Assembly: GCF_021049305.1 (NCBI RefSeq)
Contig: NZ_CP088081.1
Span: forward strand, 1,798,001-1,862,000
Origin: Ideonella dechloratans
GTDB lineage: Bacteria > Pseudomonadota > Gammaproteobacteria > Burkholderiales > Burkholderiaceae_C
Direction: 5' to 3'
Length of the DNA stretch: 64,000 bases
Shown: positions 60,160-64,000 of the stretch, piece after piece
How positions within the stretch are numbered: the stretch's first letter is position 1
Layout of the letters: each line of letters opens with the position of its first letter
Notes under the pieces: model-generated
Database searches by the model: none
Seen by the model: only the letters and a program-made list of their open reading frames with translations
Told to the model about the DNA's origin: nothing
Program-made: the position numbers and the translations under genes

Positions 60160-61305
60160 TCAGGCCAGCAGGGTTTCCAGGGTGCGGCGGTAGATGTTCT
60201 TCAGCGGCTCCACGCTGTCCACGGCCACATGCTCGTTGACTTTGTGGATGGTGGCGTTCACCGGACCGAATTCCACCACCTGTTCGCACAGCTTGGCAAT
60301 GAAGCGGCCGTCGGAGGTGCCGCCGGTGGTGGAGAGCTCGGTCCTCACACCGGTCTCCGCCTGGATGGCTTCGCTCAGCGCGGTGACCAGGCTGCCCACC
60401 GGGGTCAGGAAGGGCTCGCCGCCCAGCGTCCAGTCGATGCGCCACTGCAGCTGGTGGCGGTCCAGCACCTGGGCCACCCGGGCCTTCAGGCTTTCGGGCG
60501 TGGAGGCGGTGGAGAAGCGGAAGTTGAAGTCCACCACCAGCTCGCCCGGAATCACGTTGGTGGCACCGGTGCCGGCATGGATGTTGGAGATCTGCCAGGT
60601 GGTGGGCGGGAAGTACTCGTTGCCGGCATCCCATTCGGTGGCGGCCAGCTGGGCCAGTGCCGGGGCGGCTTCATGCACCGGGTTGCGCGCCAGCTGCGGG
60701 TAGGCCACATGGCCCTGCACACCGGTGACGGTGAGCTTGCCCGAGAGCGAGCCGCGGCGACCGTTCTTGATCATGTCGCCGAGCTTTTCGACGCAGGTGG
60801 GCTCGCCGACGATGCAGCAGTCCAGCCGCTCGCCCCGCTCGCGCAGGGCCTGCACCACCTTGACGGTGCCGTCGACCGAGGGGCCTTCCTCGTCGCTGGT
60901 GATCAGGAAGGCCACACGGCCGGTGTGGGTGGGGTGGGCCCGCACGAACTCCTCGGCCGCCACCACCATGGCGGCCACCGAGGTCTTCATGTCCGCCGCG
61001 CCACGGCCGAAGAGCTTGCCCTCGCGGTGGCTGGGTACGAAGGGGTCGCTGTTCCAGAGGGCCAGCGGGCCGGGGGGCACCACGTCGGTGTGGCCGGCGA
61101 AGACCACCGTGGGGCCGGGGCGGCCGCCATCGTGCACGGCCCAGAGGTTCTGGACGCGGAAGTCCTCCGGGCCGAAGGGCAGGTGCTCGGCCACGAAGCC
61201 CAGGGCGGTGAGCCGCTGGGCGATCAGGTCCTGGCAGCCATGGTCGGCCGGGGTGACGGAAGGGCGGGCGATCAGGTCTTCGACCAGGCGCAGGGTATCG
61301 GACAT
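60160..61305 (-). CDS. dapE: succinyl-diaminopimelate desuccinylase (DapE)
   Basis: This 381-residue di-zinc M20-family enzyme removes succinate from N-succinyl-L,L-diaminopimelate. Metal-ligand motifs are [21 protein letters not shown], the catalytic pair in TSDEEGPS (Glu-Glu), and HKVNEHV near the C-terminus. The longer frame has 12 upstream residues ([12 protein letters not shown]); the MSDTLRL start complementary to 61303-61305 is standard. It lies 19 bases after the pilU gene stop and 3 bases before prmB, in an operon with dapD and dapC. Confidence 0.97.
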   Translation of the reverse strand: MSDTLRLVEDLIARPSVTPADHGCQDLIAQRLTALGFVAEHLPFGPEDFRVQNLWAVHDGGRPGPTVVFAGHTDVVPPGPLALWNSDPFVPSHREGKLFGRGAADMKTSVAAMVVAAEEFVRAHPTHTGRVAFLITSDEEGPSVDGTVKVVQALRERGERLDCCIVGEPTCVEKLGDMIKNGRRGSLSGKLTVTGVQGHVAYPQLARNPVHEAAPALAQLAATEWDAGNEYFPPTTWQISNIHAGTGATNVIPGELVVDFNFRFSTASTPESLKARVAQVLDRHQLQWRIDWTLGGEPFLTPVGSLVTALSEAIQAETGVRTELSTTGGTSDGRFIAKLCEQVVEFGPVNATIHKVNEHVAVDSVEPLKNIYRRTLETLLA

Positions 61306-61324
61306 CAGGACTGCAGGAACGGGT

Positions 61325-62506
61325 TCAGCGCGTGCGGGCACTGACCAGGGAGGCGGGCGGCGTCGTTTCGGGCACGACGTCCAGCGTGATTTCGGTGAAG
61401 GAGGGGCTGTCGGGCTCGGCGGTGGTGGGGGCCACGCGCGACACCGGGGCCTGCTCGTTCTGCAGACGCCACAGCAGGTTGGTGGGCGAATCGGCCTGGG
61501 CCAGGGCCTCGTCGCGCGAGACCAGCCCTTCCTTGATCATCTTGGCCAGTTCCTGCTCGAAGGTCTGGGAGCCTTCGGCCAGGGAGCGCTCCATGGCCTC
61601 CTTGACGCCGGCGAAGTCGCCCTTCTCGATCATCTCGGCCACCAGCTTGGAGTTCTGCATCACCTCCACAGCCGGGACGCGGCCGCCCTTCATCGAGCGC
61701 AGCAGGCGCTGCGAGACGATGGCCTTGAGGGCGGCAGACAGGTCGGCCAGCAGGGCGGGGCGGGCTTCGGGCGTGTAGAAGGAGAGGATCCGGCCCAGGG
61801 CGTGGTAGCTGTTGTTGGCGTGCAGCGTGGCCAGCACCAGGTGGCCCGACAGGGCATAGGAGATCGTCTGCGACATGGTCTCGCGGTCGCGGATCTCGCC
61901 GATCATGATGCAGTCCGGGGCCTGGCGCAGCGCGTTCTTCAGCGCGATGTGCATGCTGGCCGTGTCGCGCCCCACCTCGCGCTGGTTGACGATCGAGCGC
62001 TTGTTGTTGAACAGGAACTCGATCGGGTCTTCGATGGTGAGGATGTGGCCCGAGACGTTCTGGTTGCGCCACTCCAGCATGGCGGCCATGGTGGTGCTCT
62101 TGCCGGTGCCGGTGGCCCCCACCATCAGGATCAGGCCGCGCTTTTCCAGCGACAGCGGCGCCAGGATGGGCGGCAGGTTCAGGGTGTCGATCGAGGGGAT
62201 CTTCACCGGCACGCAACGCACCACCGCAGCGATGCTGTTGCGCTGCTTGAAGCCCGAGAGCCGGAAGCTGCCGACCTTGGGGATGCCGATGCCGATGTTG
62301 AGCTCACCGGTCTGGTCCAGCTCCTCGAGCTGCTCGGCCGAGAGCACCTCGGCCAGCAGGGCGCGGGGCATGCTGGGGGCCAGCACATGGTCGGTGATGG
62401 GCATCAGCTGCCCGTTGATCTTCAGCAGCGCCGGGGCATTGGCCGACAGGTAGAGGTCGGACGCCCCTTTTTCCGCCATCAGCTGCAGGACACGTTGCAT
62501 GTTCAT
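61325..62506 (-). CDS. pilU: PilU-type type IV pilus retraction ATPase
   Basis: This 393-residue PilT/PilU-family motor ATPase has Walker [10 protein letters not shown] (130-138), Walker B-like [12 protein letters not shown], and the Asp/His-box region [11 protein letters not shown] and [13 protein letters not shown]. The start [12 protein letters not shown] is family-typical. The C-terminal extension after about residue 345 ([15 protein letters not shown] and on, to 393) is longer than in PilT and agrees with PilU. It sits between dapD and dapE, apart from any pilT or other pil gene. Confidence 0.9.
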   Translation of the reverse strand: MNMQRVLQLMAEKGASDLYLSANAPALLKINGQLMPITDHVLAPSMPRALLAEVLSAEQLEELDQTGELNIGIGIPKVGSFRLSGFKQRNSIAAVVRCVPVKIPSIDTLNLPPILAPLSLEKRGLILMVGATGTGKSTTMAAMLEWRNQNVSGHILTIEDPIEFLFNNKRSIVNQREVGRDTASMHIALKNALRQAPDCIMIGEIRDRETMSQTISYALSGHLVLATLHANNSYHALGRILSFYTPEARPALLADLSAALKAIVSQRLLRSMKGGRVPAVEVMQNSKLVAEMIEKGDFAGVKEAMERSLAEGSQTFEQELAKMIKEGLVSRDEALAQADSPTNLLWRLQNEQAPVSRVAPTTAEPDSPSFTEITLDVVPETTPPASLVSARTR

Positions 62507-62584
62507 CCGCGAGATCTCCCAAAGGTCGGAGCCGACAGCATAGGTGGAAAAGGGGCAGAAGGGGCCAACGGCGGGCGTGCCGTG

Positions 62585-63418
62585 TCAGCCGCGCAGCAGG
62601 TCGTTGATGCTGGTCTTGGAGCGGGTCTGGGCGTCCACGCGCTTGACGATGATGGCCGCGTACATGCTGTAGGCCTGGCCGGAGGCTGTCGTCTTGGGCA
62701 GGTTGCCGCTGACCACCACCGAGCCGCTGGGCACGCGGCCGTAGCTGATTTCGCCGGTTTCGCGGTTGAACAGCGGGGTGCTCTGGCCGATGTACACGCC
62801 CATGCCGATCACCGAGTTCTCCTCGACGATCACGCCCTCGACCACTTCGGAGCGGGCGCCGATGAAGCAGTTGTCCTCGATGATGGTCGGGTTGGCCTGC
62901 AGGGGTTCGAGCACGCCGCCCAGGCCCACGCCGCCGGACAGGTGCACGTTCTTGCCCACCTGGGCGCAGGAGCCGACGGTGGCCCAGGTGTCGACCATGG
63001 TGCCTTCGTCCACGTAGGCGCCGATGTTCACGTAGCTGGGCATCAGGATGGCGCCCTTGGCCACGAAGCTGCCGCGGCGGGCCATGGCCGGCGGCACCAC
63101 GCGCACGCCGGTGGCCGCCAGGGTGGCGTCGTCCATGGCGCCGAACTTGGTGTCCACCTTGTCGAAGAAGGCCAGCTCACCGGCGCGCATCACGCGGTTG
63201 TCGTTCAGGCGGAAGGACAGCAGCACCGCCTTCTTGATCCACTGGTTGACCTGCCACTGGCCCACGGCCTGGCGCTCGGCCACGCGCAGGCGGCCGGCGT
63301 CGAGCTCGGCGATCACATGGGCCACTGCCTCACGCACTTCGGCCGGGGCCTGGGTGGTGCTCAGTTCGGCGCGCTGGTCCCAGGCGGTTTCGATGATGTT
63401 CTGCAGTTGTTGCGTCAT
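62585..63418 (-). CDS. dapD: 2,3,4,5-tetrahydropyridine-2,6-dicarboxylate N-succinyltransferase (DapD)
   Basis: This 277-residue enzyme succinylates tetrahydrodipicolinate in the lysine/diaminopimelate pathway. The N-terminal helices ([18 protein letters not shown]) precede a left-handed beta-helix of hexapeptide repeats from [19 protein letters not shown] through [20 protein letters not shown], the classic DapD core. The start complementary to 63416-63418 gives the usual length; the track's longer frame has 23 unlikely extra residues. It is 20 bases after dapC stop. Confidence 0.97.
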   Translation of the reverse strand: MTQQLQNIIETAWDQRAELSTTQAPAEVREAVAHVIAELDAGRLRVAERQAVGQWQVNQWIKKAVLLSFRLNDNRVMRAGELAFFDKVDTKFGAMDDATLAATGVRVVPPAMARRGSFVAKGAILMPSYVNIGAYVDEGTMVDTWATVGSCAQVGKNVHLSGGVGLGGVLEPLQANPTIIEDNCFIGARSEVVEGVIVEENSVIGMGVYIGQSTPLFNRETGEISYGRVPSGSVVVSGNLPKTTASGQAYSMYAAIIVKRVDAQTRSKTSINDLLRG

Positions 63419-63438
63419 GACAGGGCAGGGAGGAAGGG

Positions 63439-64000
63439 TCAGAGGGAGCGGGTGTAGTCGACGATGCGCTGGGCGGCTTCCACGCACTCGTCGATTTCGG
63501 CCACCAGGGCCATGCGGATGCGGCCGGCGCCGGGGTTCACGCCATGGGCCTCACGGGCCAGCAGGCTGCCGGGCAGCACCGCCACATTGTATTGAGCGAG
63601 CAAGCCCAGGCTGTAGGCAATGTCGTCGCCCCCGGGCACGGCGGCCCAGAGGTAGAAGCCGGCGTCGGGCAGCTTCACGTCCAGCACCTCGGCCAGCATG
63701 GGGGTGACGCGCTCGAACTTCTGGCGGTAGAGCGCCCGGTTGGCCTGCACATGGGCCTCGTCGTTCCAGGCGGCGATGCTGGCCATCTGCACCGTCTTGC
63801 TCATGGCGCTGCCGTGGTAGGTGCGGTAGAGCAGGAAGGCCTTGAGGATGCGGGCGTCGCCGGCCACGAAGCCCGAGCGCATGCCCGGCACATTGGAGCG
63901 CTTGGACAGGCTGGAGAGCACCACCAGGTTGCGGAAATCGTCGCGGCCCAGGGCCTTGGCGGCCTGCAACGCCCCCAGCGGGGCTTCAGAACGGAAATAG
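63439..64000 (-). CDS. dapC: succinyldiaminopimelate transaminase (DapC), N-terminus beyond window
   Basis: This is the C-terminal half (about 187 residues visible) of a fold-type I PLP aminotransferase. The PLP Lys is in [16 protein letters not shown], followed by the domain-closing region [17 protein letters not shown] and [20 protein letters not shown]. Location immediately upstream of dapD in the dapC-dapD-pilU-dapE order identifies it as the succinyl-diaminopimelate transaminase rather than another aspartate-type enzyme. The gene runs off the right edge, so the start is not visible. Confidence 0.9.
   Translation of the reverse strand, partial: YFRSEAPLGALQAAKALGRDDFRNLVVLSSLSKRSNVPGMRSGFVAGDARILKAFLLYRTYHGSAMSKTVQMASIAAWNDEAHVQANRALYRQKFERVTPMLAEVLDVKLPDAGFYLWAAVPGGDDIAYSLGLLAQYNVAVLPGSLLAREAHGVNPGAGRIRMALVAEIDECVEAAQRIVDYTRSL

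Overview
The window is high-GC DNA packed with genes on both strands, almost certainly from the chromosome of a betaproteobacterium of the order Burkholderiales. This is inferred from codon use, from the product families (ParC with a Gln-containing quinolone region, a DUF3391-type HD-GYP protein, a UbiM-like hydroxylase, YceH) and from the dapC-dapD-pilU-dapE-prmB order. It is most like the Leptothrix/Rubrivivax/Ideonella group (Sphaerotilaceae), but the genus cannot be fixed from sequence reading alone. No rRNA, tRNA, CRISPR array or complete mobile element was seen; the only mobile trace is a short IS3-type remnant near 50 kb.

Layout. 1-2.6 kb (minus): 5' part of dapA, a SAM methyltransferase, a 54-residue membrane protein and an MFS transporter. 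2.75-7.9 kb (plus): parE, a lytic transglycosylase and parC. 7.9-10.3 kb (minus): a UbiH/UbiM-type hydroxylase, dsbB and a RidA-family protein. 10.4-23.3 kb (plus): comEC, then a tightly packed set of circularly permuted ATP-grasp, alpha-E, transglutaminase-DUF2126, an ATP-grasp/alpha-E fusion, a second transglutaminase and a small exported protein. 23.3-28.0 kb: a short ethanolamine locus (AraC regulator, permease, eutB, eutC). 28.0-32.9 kb (minus): a GNAT protein, a hypothetical protein, a FUSC membrane protein and ETF-ubiquinone oxidoreductase. 33.2-37.1 kb: SDR, YceH and thioesterase genes that overlap, then a PAS-LuxR regulator divergent from scoAB. 37.3-42.9 kb: Hsp20, an HtrA-like protease, a hypothetical protein, a LapA-like membrane protein, an MFS/AraC divergent pair and an FMN reductase. 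42.9-49.3 kb: a three-gene ABC/HlyD exporter divergent from a lipoprotein-type gamma-glutamyltransferase. 49.4-50.4 kb: two tiny basic genes, the IS remnant and a gene truncated by it. 50.4-57.2 kb: a tandem FKBP, gluQRS, a LysR/pirin divergent pair, an HD-GYP protein and a diheme cytochrome pair resembling TsdB/TsdA. 57.2-64 kb (minus): an ABC-F ATPase, prmB, dapE, pilU, dapD and dapC (cut by the window edge).

How it works together. Lysine/diaminopimelate synthesis brackets the window (dapA at the left edge, dapC, dapD and dapE at the right). Chromosome decatenation (parE/parC), ethanolamine use, fatty-acid or ketone-body catabolism (ETF-QO, SDR, scoAB) and probable thiosulfate oxidation are separate modules with their own regulatory palindromes or repeats. 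The least understood part is the doubled ATP-grasp/alpha-E/transglutaminase/amidoligase locus at 12.9-23.3 kb. It matches a widely distributed gene set predicted from comparative genomics to make or modify peptides, whose biochemistry I believe is still unresolved. Here it is physically coupled to comEC and ends in an unrecognised exported protein.
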